From the NCBI GenBank assembly GCA_002425685.1, contig DIMS01000111.1, positions 44,317-49,771 of the forward strand: a DNA stretch of 5,455 nucleotides, given 5' to 3'. The stretch is from Synergistaceae bacterium UBA5560. GTDB lineage: Bacteria; Synergistota; Synergistia; Synergistales; Aminiphilaceae. Position numbers and translations under genes: made by a program. Of the stretch, positions 1 to 5,455 are shown in pieces (position 1 is the stretch's first letter; the number at the start of each line of letters is the position of its first letter). Under the pieces are notes generated by a model, which saw nothing but the letters and a program-made list of their open reading frames with translations, did no database searches and was not told the DNA's origin.

Positions 1-868
1 TGTGGACACCGCCGCGGAGAAGGCAGTTTTCACTGCGCATGGAGAGTTCAAGGTCCCTGATCGGCCTGGAAACGAGAGCATCCTCGGGATCCCATCGGGT
101 GCCTGCCGATCCCTCATCGGAGACCGCATCCTGCGGCGAGGATTCGCCGGCCTCCTCCATCGAGGGGCTGGGTTGTTCCGTCGGACGGACAAGCACATCC
201 TGTACTCTCGAAAAATAGCTTCGCAACACACCCGACGCTTCCGCCACAGCATCGGCGGGAGCGACCACTCCATTGGTCCAGACCTGGAGAATGAGCCTGT
301 CGTAGTCCGTCCGCTGGCCGACTCGAGCGTTCTGCACCTCGTAGTTCACGCGGTGAACGGGGGAAAAGATGGCATCCACCAAGAGCGCGTCCACGGGAAG
401 ATAGGCCGGACGGGGCCGGTCGTTCGTGGCATAGCCCATCCCCTGTTCCACGTAGATATCCATGGCAAGATGCGCTCCCTCCGCCAAGGTGCAGATGTAC
501 GCGTCGGGATCGGCGAACTCAATGTCGCTGTCTCCCTGGATATGGGCAGCGGTGACCTTGGCAGGACCGTCCAGGTCCAGACGGAGTACCCGGACATCCT
601 TGCTGTAGGAGCGAAGGGGTACGTGCTTGAGATTGAGGAGAAGGTCGATGACATCCTCCCGCACGCCGGGTACCGTCGTGAATTCGTGAAGAACTCCCTC
701 GATGCGCACGGCCGTGATAGCCGCTCCGCCAATGGACGAATAGAGCACGCGCCGCAGGGCATTGCCGAGCGTAACACCGTATCCGCGCTCCAAGGGCTCC
801 ACGATGACCTTTCCGAAACGGGGGGTGCTCTCCTCCACCCTAATCTGAGGCTGCAACAATTCCTCCAA
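1..868 (-). CDS. rpoA: DNA-directed RNA polymerase subunit alpha (3' end outside window)
   Basis: RNA polymerase alpha subunit; its dimer scaffolds beta and beta' assembly, and its C-terminal domain contacts UP-element DNA and activators. 289 residues are visible. The N-terminal domain (about 1-227) carries the family signatures PLERGYGVTLGNALRRVL (25-42), GVLHEF (58-63), EDVIDLLLNLK (71-81) and QRTDYDRL (185-192). A long acidic, Ser/Pro-rich linker (about 228-258) leads to the start of the C-terminal domain, LELSMRSENCL (273-283); R278 matches the DNA-contacting R265 of E. coli. The frame is cut by the window edge with roughly 50 to 60 residues expected to be missing. I chose TTG at 868 because AAAGGTGG lies 8 bases upstream and it gives the usual short N-terminus before LQPQI; TTG at 859 or 856 and GTG at 880 are in-frame alternatives. 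It follows rpsD after 44 bases, the normal end of the alpha operon, with rplQ expected next. Confidence 0.96.
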   Translation of the reverse strand, partial: MEELLQPQIRVEESTPRFGKVIVEPLERGYGVTLGNALRRVLYSSIGGAAITAVRIEGVLHEFTTVPGVREDVIDLLLNLKHVPLRSYSKDVRVLRLDLDGPAKVTAAHIQGDSDIEFADPDAYICTLAEGAHLAMDIYVEQGMGYATNDRPRPAYLPVDALLVDAIFSPVHRVNYEVQNARVGQRTDYDRLILQVWTNGVVAPADAVAEASGVLRSYFSRVQDVLVRPTEQPSPSMEEAGESSPQDAVSDEGSAGTRWDPEDALVSRPIRDLELSMRSENCLLRGGVH

Positions 869-876
869 TGATCCCC

Positions 877-884
877 CCACCTTT
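877..884 (-). promoter_or_regulatory. ribosome binding site for rpoA
   Basis: AAAGGTGG, one mismatch from AAAGGAGG, stands 8 bases before the TTG at 868 and supports that start. A perfect GGAGG at 862-866 lies inside the proposed coding region, 5 bases before another in-frame TTG at 856. That site could instead drive a protein four residues shorter. The sequence alone cannot fully decide between them. Confidence 0.5.
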
Positions 885-912
885 CGTCGCTTCGGTTCTT
901 TCCGACAATCCC

Positions 913-1539
913 TTATCTCGCGTAGAATTCGACCACGAGCTGTTCGTTCACCGGCGAGTCGATCTGCTCCCGAACGGGCAGGGAGATAATCTTTGCCTCC
1001 AGCCCCTGGGCGTTCAACTCGATCCAGGCGGGGATAGCCCTGGATGCGGCCACTTCGGCGTTGTCCTTGAGAAGAACGATGTCCCGACTCTTCTCGGCGA
1101 TGGCGACCACGTCCCCAGCCCGAACGAGATAACTCGGAATGTCCAGTTTTCGGCCATTCACGAGGACATGACCGTGACGAACGATCTGGCGGGATTGGCT
1201 GCGACTCACACCGAAGCCCATTCGGTGCAGCACGTTGTCGAGGCGCCGTTCAAGGATCTGAAGGAAATTGTGCCCCGTCTGGCCCGGCATCTTGGAGGCC
1301 ATGCCGTAAAAACGCCGGAACTGGGTCTCGTTCATGCCGTAATATCTGCGCAGCTTCTGTTTTTCCCGAAGCCGGATTCCGTATTCACTGGTCTTGACGC
1401 GTTTCGTACCGTGTTGCCCGGGGCGGCTGTTCCTCTTGTTGATGGCGCACTTCTCGGTATAGCACCTGTCGCCCTTGAGAAAAAGTTTCGTGCCCTCCGC
1501 TCTGCAGAGTCGGCAAACGGCACCCGTGTATCTACTCAT
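913..1539 (-). CDS. rpsD: 30S ribosomal protein S4
   Basis: S4 is a primary 16S rRNA-binding protein that starts assembly of the 30S body and lines the mRNA entry region. The 208-residue product has the usual full length and begins MSRYTGAVCRLCRAEG. Cysteines C9, C12, C26 and C31 form the zinc-binding knuckle of the C+ type of S4; E. coli S4 lacks this full set. The S4 RNA-binding domain spans about 98-160, starting RRLDNVLHRMGFG and including SRSQSRQIVRHGHVLVNGR (112-130). The protein ends VVEFYAR, the typical S4 C-terminus. The ATG at 1539 has a perfect AAGGAGG at 1547-1553, spaced 7 bases. It lies 37 bases after rpsK and 44 bases before rpoA. S4 autoregulates its own transcript in E. coli and B. 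subtilis, but the short spacer here shows no obvious leader structure. Confidence 0.98.
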   Translation of the reverse strand: MSRYTGAVCRLCRAEGTKLFLKGDRCYTEKCAINKRNSRPGQHGTKRVKTSEYGIRLREKQKLRRYYGMNETQFRRFYGMASKMPGQTGHNFLQILERRLDNVLHRMGFGVSRSQSRQIVRHGHVLVNGRKLDIPSYLVRAGDVVAIAEKSRDIVLLKDNAEVAASRAIPAWIELNAQGLEAKIISLPVREQIDSPVNEQLVVEFYAR

Positions 1540-1576
1540 GCCTCTTCCTCCTTACTATCCTTCCGGTGCCCAGGCG

Positions 1577-1969
1577 CTACACGCGGCGGCGCTTGGGAGG
1601 ACGGCAACCGTTGTGAGGGATGGGGGTCTCGTCCTTGATCATGTTCACCTGGAGCCCCACCGCCTGGAGCGAGCGGATCGCCGACTCGCGCCCCGGTCCG
1701 GGGCCCTTGACGACCACATCGATCTCCGTCACACCGTGTTCCTGGGCAACCTTCGCCGCAGTCTGCGCCGCAAGCTGCGCCGCAAAAGGCGTTGATTTCC
1801 GGGTCCCCTTGAAACCGACATTGCCGCCCGCCGACCAGGAGAGCAGGTTCCCCTGCTTGTCGGTAATGCTAATGATGGTGTTGTTGAACGTGGAGTGGAT
1901 GTGCGCTACGCCATAGCTGACGTGCTTCCTCTCCTTACGCTTTCCTCTTCGCTGTACTCGCTTGGCCAC
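1577..1969 (-). CDS. rpsK: 30S ribosomal protein S11
   Basis: S11 sits on the 30S platform near the mRNA exit and the E site and binds 16S rRNA with S18 and S6 nearby. The product is 130 residues, normal for the family. Signatures include GVAHIHSTFNNTI (20-32), SWSAGGNVGFKGTRKSTPFAA (starting at 44), VVVKGPGPGRESA (85-97) and the C-terminal HNGCRPPKRRRV. Asn120-Gly121 matches the E. coli Asn119 site that is converted to isoaspartate. The start is GTG at 1969, supported by the family N-terminus MAKR and by a GGGAGGG motif upstream; an ATG at 1976 is out of frame. The stop is TAG. Codons for residues 63-73 give a 12-base imperfect tandem repeat from the Ala-Ala-Gln pattern. It follows rpsM after 34 bases. 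Confidence 0.98.
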   Translation of the reverse strand: MAKRVQRRGKRKERKHVSYGVAHIHSTFNNTIISITDKQGNLLSWSAGGNVGFKGTRKSTPFAAQLAAQTAAKVAQEHGVTEIDVVVKGPGPGRESAIRSLQAVGLQVNMIKDETPIPHNGCRPPKRRRV

Positions 1970-1977
1970 TGAGCATT

Positions 1978-1984
1978 CCCTCCC
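1978..1984 (-). promoter_or_regulatory. ribosome binding site for rpsK GTG start
   Basis: GGGAGGG ends 8 bases before the GTG at 1969 and gives a good Shine-Dalgarno match at a usable distance. This supports GTG as the true start rather than an out-of-frame ATG at 1976, which lies almost against the motif. Confidence 0.65.
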
Positions 1985-2003
1985 TTAGGGGCACTTCGTG
2001 TCG

Positions 2004-2381
2004 CTACTTGGTCGCCTTCTTCTTGCCCGCCACGGTGCGCCGGGGCCCCTTGCGGGTTCTCGCGTTCGTCTTCGTCCTCTGGCCGCGCACGGGAAGACCC
2101 GACCGGTGTCGCAATCCCCGATAGCAGCCGATCTCGATGAGACGTTTGATGTTCATGGCCACTTCCCTGCGGAGATCGCCTTCGACGACGTGATTATTTT
2201 CGATCTCTCCGCGGAGTTTCTGCACTTCGTCCTCCGAAAGATCCTTCACCCGCGTGTCGGGACTGATCCCCGTGGCGTCCAGAATCCTGTGGGACGTGGG
2301 CAGGCCAATTCCGTAGATGTACGTAAGAGCCACTTCCACGCGCTTCTCGCGGGGAAGGTCCACTCCGGCGATTCGGGCCAT
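2004..2381 (-). CDS. rpsM: 30S ribosomal protein S13
   Basis: S13 lies in the 30S head, forms bridges to the 50S subunit and contacts the P-site tRNA through its basic tail. The 125-residue product begins MARIAGVDLPREKRVEVALTY and has GIGLPTSHRIL (24-34), matching the helix-two-turn-helix part of the family. The C-terminal part carries YRGLRHRSGLPVRGQRTKT, then a lysine/arginine-rich tail ending VAGKKKATK, as expected for tRNA and rRNA contact. ATG at 2381 is preceded by AAGGAGGT at an 8-base spacing; ATG at 2388 is out of frame. The stop is TAG. It begins only 6 bases after the rpmJ stop, so the two are probably translationally coupled. In E. coli rpsM opens a separate alpha operon with a long S4-binding leader; no such leader fits here. 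Confidence 0.98.
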   Translation of the reverse strand: MARIAGVDLPREKRVEVALTYIYGIGLPTSHRILDATGISPDTRVKDLSEDEVQKLRGEIENNHVVEGDLRREVAMNIKRLIEIGCYRGLRHRSGLPVRGQRTKTNARTRKGPRRTVAGKKKATK

Positions 2382-2387
2382 CCTCCA

Positions 2388-2513
2388 TTACCTCCTTGCA
2401 CCCTGGCGCTGCTTGTGGCGAGGATTCTTGCTGCAGATGATCCGCACCACCCCATTCCGCTTGATGACGCTGCAATGTTCGCAGATGGGCTTTACCGAAG
2501 GTTTCACCTTCAT
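2388..2513 (-). CDS. rpmJ: 50S ribosomal protein L36 (zinc-binding type)
   Basis: L36 is the smallest 50S protein and packs against 23S rRNA through a zinc ribbon. The product is 41 residues, starting MKVKPSVKPICEHC and containing NPRHKQRQG near the end. The zinc ligands are C11, C14, C27 and H33, so this is the C+ form. Bacterial L36 is usually 37 or 38 residues and stops at or near RQG; here Ala-Arg-Arg follows. The extra arginine codons AGG AGG are also the rpsM ribosome binding site, which may explain the tail. ATG at 2513 has AAGGAG upstream at a 10-base spacing (2524-2529). It follows infA after 56 bases, the usual infA-rpmJ order. Confidence 0.97.
   Translation of the reverse strand: MKVKPSVKPICEHCSVIKRNGVVRIICSKNPRHKQRQGARR
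2390..2397 (-). promoter_or_regulatory. ribosome binding site for rpsM, embedded in the end of rpmJ
   Basis: AAGGAGGT is a perfect extended Shine-Dalgarno sequence 8 bases before the rpsM ATG. It covers the last two sense codons (AGG AGG, two arginines) and the first base of the TAA stop of rpmJ, so ribosomes finishing rpmJ sit on the rpsM initiation site. Confidence 0.85.
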
Positions 2514-2569
2514 GTCCGTCACGCTCCTTAACCTGAAAACCGTACCAGCCGCGGCACGCTTGAGGGCAA

Positions 2570-2788
2570 TTATTTGAATCTATACACGATACGTCCCCGC
2601 GTCAAGTCATAGGGGGACAATTGCACGAGAACCTTGTCACCCGGAAGAATCCGGATGAAATGCATCCGCATTTTTCCTGAAACATGGGCGAGAACCTTGT
2701 ACCCATTTTCCAGCTCCACGCGGAACATGGCGTTGGGAAGCGGTTCGACGACTTTTCCCCGTACTTCGATGACATCTTCCTTGGCCAT
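2570..2788 (-). CDS. infA: translation initiation factor IF-1
   Basis: IF-1 binds the 30S A site during initiation and helps IF-2 and IF-3 select the start tRNA. From ATG at 2788 the product is 72 residues, exactly the family norm, and forms a single OB-fold. It begins MAKEDVIEVRGKVVEPLPN and contains MFRVELENG (21-29), HVSGKMRMHFIRILPGD (35-51) and SPYDLTRGRIVYR (58-70), all close to E. coli IF-1. The same frame stays open upstream to the map stop codon, giving a possible ATG at 2935 and a 49-residue extension, but that would be unlike any IF-1 known to me. The internal start has AGGTGA 7 bases upstream, so 2788 is preferred. The stop is TAA. Confidence 0.97.
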   Translation of the reverse strand: MAKEDVIEVRGKVVEPLPNAMFRVELENGYKVLAHVSGKMRMHFIRILPGDKVLVQLSPYDLTRGRIVYRFK

Positions 2789-2795
2789 TCGTCCG

Positions 2796-2801
2796 TCACC
2801 T
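2796..2801 (-). promoter_or_regulatory. ribosome binding site for infA
   Basis: AGGTGA matches the 3' half of the extended Shine-Dalgarno sequence and lies 7 bases before the infA ATG at 2788. It decides the start in favour of the canonical 72-residue IF-1. Its TGA also closes the small 55-codon frame that begins on the map stop codon. Confidence 0.55.
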
Positions 2802-2963
2802 ACCCTCGATCGAACTCTGTTCCCAGCTCCGGCGAGAGCGGATTTCCGCGCTCGCAACACCTGTTCCGCCTCCGGAGAAACGCCGCCGAAAATCTTTCCG
2901 CGGCCCGAAACAACCGCGATGGTATTCCGCGACATCCTCCATGCAAAGGGCGTATCGACTCAT
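2796..2963 (-). pseudogene. possible eroded KOW-type small protein gene between map and infA
   Basis: The map-infA spacer is 171 bases. A 55-codon frame starts with ATG at 2963, overlapping the map TGA as ATGA, and stops at 2796 inside the infA ribosome binding site. Its product begins MSRYALCMEDVAEYHRG and is arginine-rich; I recognise no domain after that. In a second frame, the one shared with infA, bases 2888-2914 encode VVSGRGKIF, followed by VSPEAEQVL. Read across one frame change after EYHRG, this resembles the beginning of the small KOW-domain RNA-binding proteins (G-x-VV-x-S-x-x-GRD-x-GK-x-F) commonly encoded at this position; B. subtilis ybzG is, from memory, such a neighbour. The stretch is shorter than a full KOW gene and lacks the aspartate. 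It may be a shortened, frameshifted remnant, an unrelated small gene, or plain spacer. Confidence 0.3.
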
Positions 2964-3733
2964 TGTTCCCATGGCGTGAGGATCTCCACCCCGTCGTCAA
3001 GAACGAGGACGGAGTGCTCGAAGTGCGCCGCGTCGGAACCATCGGCTGTAACCACTGTCCATTTGTCCCGCGCCGTCAACACTTTTTCTCCTCCGGACAT
3101 CACCATGGGTTCGACAGCGATGGTCATTCCCTTTTTCAGCGTGATCCCGGAACGCGGTCGTCCGTAATTCGGAACCTGGGGAGGCTCGTGAAGACGCCTT
3201 CCGATGCCGTGACCCGCGTAGGTCCGGACCAGGCCGAAGCCGTTTTGCAGCACCGTCGATTCGACGGCGTGCCCGATGTCACCGAGAGTGCTCCCGGAAC
3301 GGATGACACCAAGCCCCCGATGGAGCGATTCCAGGGTGACATCGAGCAGTTTTCTCTTGAGGGGTGCGATCGAGCCGACCGGATACGTACAGGCCGCGTC
3401 CCCATAGAACCCGTCCATGGAGACTCCCACATCGACACTGATGATATCGCCTTCCCGGAGGATGCGTCGCGCATCGGGGATCCCGTGCACGACTTCCTCG
3501 TTGATGGAAGCACAGATGGAACCGGGAAAGGGCATGGGAATCCCGGGAACAGCGTACCCTTTGAACGCGGGGCTTCCCCCTGCCCGTCGGATGAGGCCCT
3601 CCGCCTCGGTGTCCAGAAAAAGGGTGCTCACACCGGGGCGCACGAGATCCCGAAGGAGTCTGAGGACATCGGCCACCACCTGACCGGCTCGGCGCATGGA
3701 ACGGACATCTTCTTCGGTTTTCAAGGTGATCAT
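2960..3733 (-). CDS. map: type I methionine aminopeptidase
   Basis: Removes the initiator methionine from new proteins whose second residue is small, acting at the ribosome exit after deformylation. The 257-residue length fits short type I bacterial enzymes, with the pita-bread fold and no N-terminal zinc-finger extension. All five metal ligands are visible: D101 (SVDVG), D112 (YGDAACT), H175 (GHGIGRRLHE), E208 (AVEPM) and E239 (HFEHS). The catalytic or substrate-binding histidines H83 (VVHGIP) and H182 are also present. The N-terminus MITLKTEEDVRSMRRAG is typical. ATG at 3733 overlaps the adk TGA as ATGA, and no strong ribosome binding site precedes it, so translation probably depends on coupling to adk. 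The TGA stop is the only stop in this frame before infA. Confidence 0.98.
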   Translation of the reverse strand: MITLKTEEDVRSMRRAGQVVADVLRLLRDLVRPGVSTLFLDTEAEGLIRRAGGSPAFKGYAVPGIPMPFPGSICASINEEVVHGIPDARRILREGDIISVDVGVSMDGFYGDAACTYPVGSIAPLKRKLLDVTLESLHRGLGVIRSGSTLGDIGHAVESTVLQNGFGLVRTYAGHGIGRRLHEPPQVPNYGRPRSGITLKKGMTIAVEPMVMSGGEKVLTARDKWTVVTADGSDAAHFEHSVLVLDDGVEILTPWEQ

Positions 3734-4383
3734 GCGTCGTCTTTTCCCGCCAGCTCCGCCACCAGGGCGACCAGGGAATCCGGAGCACCCCCGGCGTCGA
3801 AACGGCGCAACAGTCCTTCGTGTTCGTAATGCTCAATGAGCGGTGCCGTCTGTTCCTTGTAGACCCGGAGTCTGTTCCGAATGACTTCCTCCCGGTCGTC
3901 GTCGCGCTGCATGAGAGAACCTCCGCAGGCGTCACACACGTTCTCTTTTCCGGGCGGATGGAAACTGACGTTGTAGATCGCACCGCAGTTCCTGCATGTC
4001 CTGCGCCCGCTCAACCGCTCCACCAGGAGGTCGTCCGCCGCGTCGAAACAGATTACCGCCGTGAGGTGCCTTCCCATGGACTTCAGCAACTCCGCGAGAG
4101 CCACCGCCTGAGGAACGGTCCGGGGAAATCCGTCCAGAATGAAACCCTTGGCGCAGTCCTCTTCACCGAGGCGCTCCCGGATCATACCGATGATGACATC
4201 ATCGGGAACGAGCTTCCCCGCATCCATATATCCCTTGGCGGCTTTTCCCAGTTCCGTTTCCTGCTTGACCTGGACACGAAGGATATCTCCCGTGGAAATG
4301 TGAGCCAATCCATAGGTTTCTTTCACGAAAACCGCCTGAGTGCCCTTGCCCGCTCCCGGAGGTCCCAAAAATATGAGTCGCAT
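3730..4383 (-). CDS. adk: adenylate kinase, zinc-LID type
   Basis: Catalyses reversible phosphoryl transfer between ATP and AMP to give two ADP in the cytoplasm. From ATG at 4383 the product is 217 residues, the long bacterial form. The P-loop GPPGAGKGT is at 7-15 with K13. The AMP site is marked by STGDILR (R36) and DGFPRT (84-89, R88). The LID domain begins SGRRTC and has C130, C133, C150 and C153, a Cys4 zinc site typical of Gram-positive and many thermophilic or anaerobic lineages and absent in E. coli. RDDD (160-163) and R169/R171 supply further phosphate contacts. A GTG at 4392 would add three residues, but it lies within the GGTGG ribosome binding site, so ATG is preferred. It starts 14 bases after secY and overlaps map. 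Confidence 0.98.
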   Translation of the reverse strand: MRLIFLGPPGAGKGTQAVFVKETYGLAHISTGDILRVQVKQETELGKAAKGYMDAGKLVPDDVIIGMIRERLGEEDCAKGFILDGFPRTVPQAVALAELLKSMGRHLTAVICFDAADDLLVERLSGRRTCRNCGAIYNVSFHPPGKENVCDACGGSLMQRDDDREEVIRNRLRVYKEQTAPLIEHYEHEGLLRRFDAGGAPDSLVALVAELAGKDDA

Positions 4384-4388
4384 GAAAA

Positions 4389-4393
4389 CCACC
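4389..4393 (-). promoter_or_regulatory. ribosome binding site for adk
   Basis: GGTGG, one mismatch from GGAGG, lies 5 bases before ATG at 4383. Because the in-frame GTG at 4392 overlaps this motif, the motif argues for the ATG and for the canonical MRLIFLGPPG N-terminus. Confidence 0.5.
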
Positions 4394-4397
4394 GATT

Positions 4398-5455
4398 CTA
4401 CAGGCGCAAAAGCCCGCCGGTCTTGTCGCGGCGCTTCAGAATGCCCTCATAGTGCCGCATGAGGAGCTGCGCCTCGATCTGGTGTACCGTGTCGAGAGCC
4501 ACACCCACCACGATAAGCACCGCCGTACCTCCGAAATAGAAGGTGTTCATGTTCACCACGGAGGTCATGAGCGTGGGCACGAGCGCCACCACGGCGAGAA
4601 ATACGGCGCCACCGAGGGTGATCCGGGTCATGACTTTTTCGATGTATTCGGAGGTAGGACGCCCGGGGCGGATACCGAGGATGAACCCTCCGTACTTCTT
4701 CATGTTATTCGCCACATCCACGGGATTGAAGACCACCGCCGTATAGAAGTAGGCGAAGAACACGATGAGAACCACATAGAGCACCATGTAGACAGCACTT
4801 CCCGGAGCGAAGAGATTCTGCATCGTCACGGCCCAGTCCCCGGAGAAAAAGCGGAAGATCGTGTAGGGAAACAGCAGCACCGACGAGGCGAAGATGATGG
4901 GGATGACCCCCGCCTGGTTCACCCGAAGGGGGATGAAGGTACTCTGACCACCGTAGACCTTGTTCCCAACGACCCGTTTGGCGTATTGCACCGGCAGACG
5001 CCGCTGTCCTTCCTGAAGAAGAACGCATCCCGCCACAACAACCACCATGAGGATGACCGCCACGAGAAGGGAAATCAGATTCAGCTCACCCATGCGCAGG
5101 AGCGACCATGTCTGCACCAGCGCTTCGGGAATCCGTGCCACGATACCGGCGAAGATGAGCAGCGAGATGCCGTTGCCTATGCCGTGATCGGTCACCTCTT
5201 CGCCGAGCCACATGACGGCGATCGCTCCGGTGACAGTAGTCACGACCGCAACAATGGCGTCGAGCAGCGTCCCCGAAAAGATTCCGAGATTCCGCAGCCA
5301 AATCGTCATGCCCACGGCCTGGACCAGCGCGAAGAACACAGTCCCCCAGCGCGTGTACATGACGATCTTCTTGCGGCCCTCGTCGCCTTCCTTTTGAAGT
5401 TTTTCCAGGGCGGGAATGACAACGACGAGCAGTTGCATGACGATGCTCGCGTTGA
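4398..5455 (-). CDS. secY: preprotein translocase subunit SecY (5' end outside window)
   Basis: SecY forms the protein-conducting channel of the inner membrane with SecE and SecG. The frame is open to the window edge; 351 residues are visible, starting NASIVMQLL inside TM2, so roughly 80 residues including TM1 and the plug are missing. An ATG at 5438 is internal and not the start. Numbering from that ATG, TM3 is about 29-49, TM4 58-79, TM5 90-105 and TM6 120-141. The cytosolic loop C4 has GQRRLPVQYAKR (144-155), TM7 is 177-195, TM8 216-237, TM9 272-290 and TM10 302-318. Loop C5 carries GIRPG (255-259), whose arginine matches the R357 of E. coli needed for SecA and ribosome contacts. The C-terminus ends GGLLRL with a TAG stop, 14 bases before adk. 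Confidence 0.98.
   Translation of the reverse strand, partial: NASIVMQLLVVVIPALEKLQKEGDEGRKKIVMYTRWGTVFFALVQAVGMTIWLRNLGIFSGTLLDAIVAVVTTVTGAIAVMWLGEEVTDHGIGNGISLLIFAGIVARIPEALVQTWSLLRMGELNLISLLVAVILMVVVVAGCVLLQEGQRRLPVQYAKRVVGNKVYGGQSTFIPLRVNQAGVIPIIFASSVLLFPYTIFRFFSGDWAVTMQNLFAPGSAVYMVLYVVLIVFFAYFYTAVVFNPVDVANNMKKYGGFILGIRPGRPTSEYIEKVMTRITLGGAVFLAVVALVPTLMTSVVNMNTFYFGGTAVLIVVGVALDTVHQIEAQLLMRHYEGILKRRDKTGGLLRL

Noticed and set aside
2..871. 289-codon plus-strand open frame opposite rpoA
   Set aside because: It mirrors rpoA codon for codon on the opposite strand, shows no recognisable domain, and is explained by the GC-rich codon bias of rpoA.
869..912. Possible internal promoter ahead of rpoA
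   Set aside because: The 44-base spacer shows no convincing -10/-35 pair; it is better explained as a translation initiation region.
868..1638. 256-codon plus-strand open frame opposite rpsD
   Set aside because: Antisense shadow of rpsD, whose identity, length and ribosome binding site are clear; no domain seen in the plus-strand product.
2542..2557. Weak inverted repeat (GTGCC ... GGTAC) in the infA-rpmJ spacer
   Set aside because: The stem is only 5 pairs including a wobble, with no following T-run, so it is not a credible terminator or riboregulator.
2684..3829. 381-codon plus-strand open frame spanning infA, map and the end of adk
   Set aside because: It runs antisense to three confidently identified genes, has no recognisable family features and looks low in hydrophobic content; a shadow of map codon use.
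4390..4392. GTG as the adk start, adding three residues
   Set aside because: It overlaps the likely ribosome binding site GGTGG, while ATG at 4383 gives the canonical N-terminus.
3820..4452. 210-codon plus-strand open frame opposite adk
   Set aside because: Antisense to adk and the end of secY; no supporting start signal or protein features.

Overview
The window is a piece of the bacterial spc/alpha ribosomal-protein superoperon. Every recognisable gene lies on the minus strand, so transcription runs from base 5455 towards base 1. In that direction the order is secY (5' end outside the window), adk, map, a 171-base spacer with a possible eroded gene, infA, rpmJ, rpsM, rpsK, rpsD and rpoA (3' end outside the window). 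There are no tRNA or rRNA genes, mobile elements, CRISPR arrays, convincing promoters or rho-independent terminators.

The organism is a GC-rich bacterium. The secY-adk-map-infA-rpmJ-rpsM-rpsK-rpsD-rpoA order, a four-cysteine (zinc) LID in adenylate kinase, a four-cysteine S4 and a zinc-type L36 suggest a Clostridia-like Bacillota or Synergistota chromosome. I lean to Synergistota from the general look of the proteins, but this is inference and I cannot settle the phylum without a search.

The packing is dense. adk and map overlap by ATGA, rpmJ and rpsM are 6 bases apart with the rpsM ribosome binding site inside the last rpmJ codons, and other gaps are 14 to 56 bases. Two genes appear to use non-ATG starts: rpsK (GTG) and rpoA (TTG). 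Together the genes supply the Sec translocon core (SecY), nucleotide balance (Adk), N-terminal methionine removal (Map), translation initiation (IF-1), small-subunit assembly (S13, S11, S4), one large-subunit protein (L36) and the RNA polymerase alpha subunit, presumably as one co-transcribed growth-related unit.

I see no new biological system here. The most interesting spot is the map-infA spacer. In related operons this position often holds a small KOW-domain RNA-binding protein gene. Here there is a tightly packed 55-codon frame and, in another frame, a KOW-like motif, as if such a gene had been shortened and frameshifted. Secondary points are an unusually long RpoA linker, the choice of rpoA start, and the lack of room for an E. 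coli-type S4 control leader.
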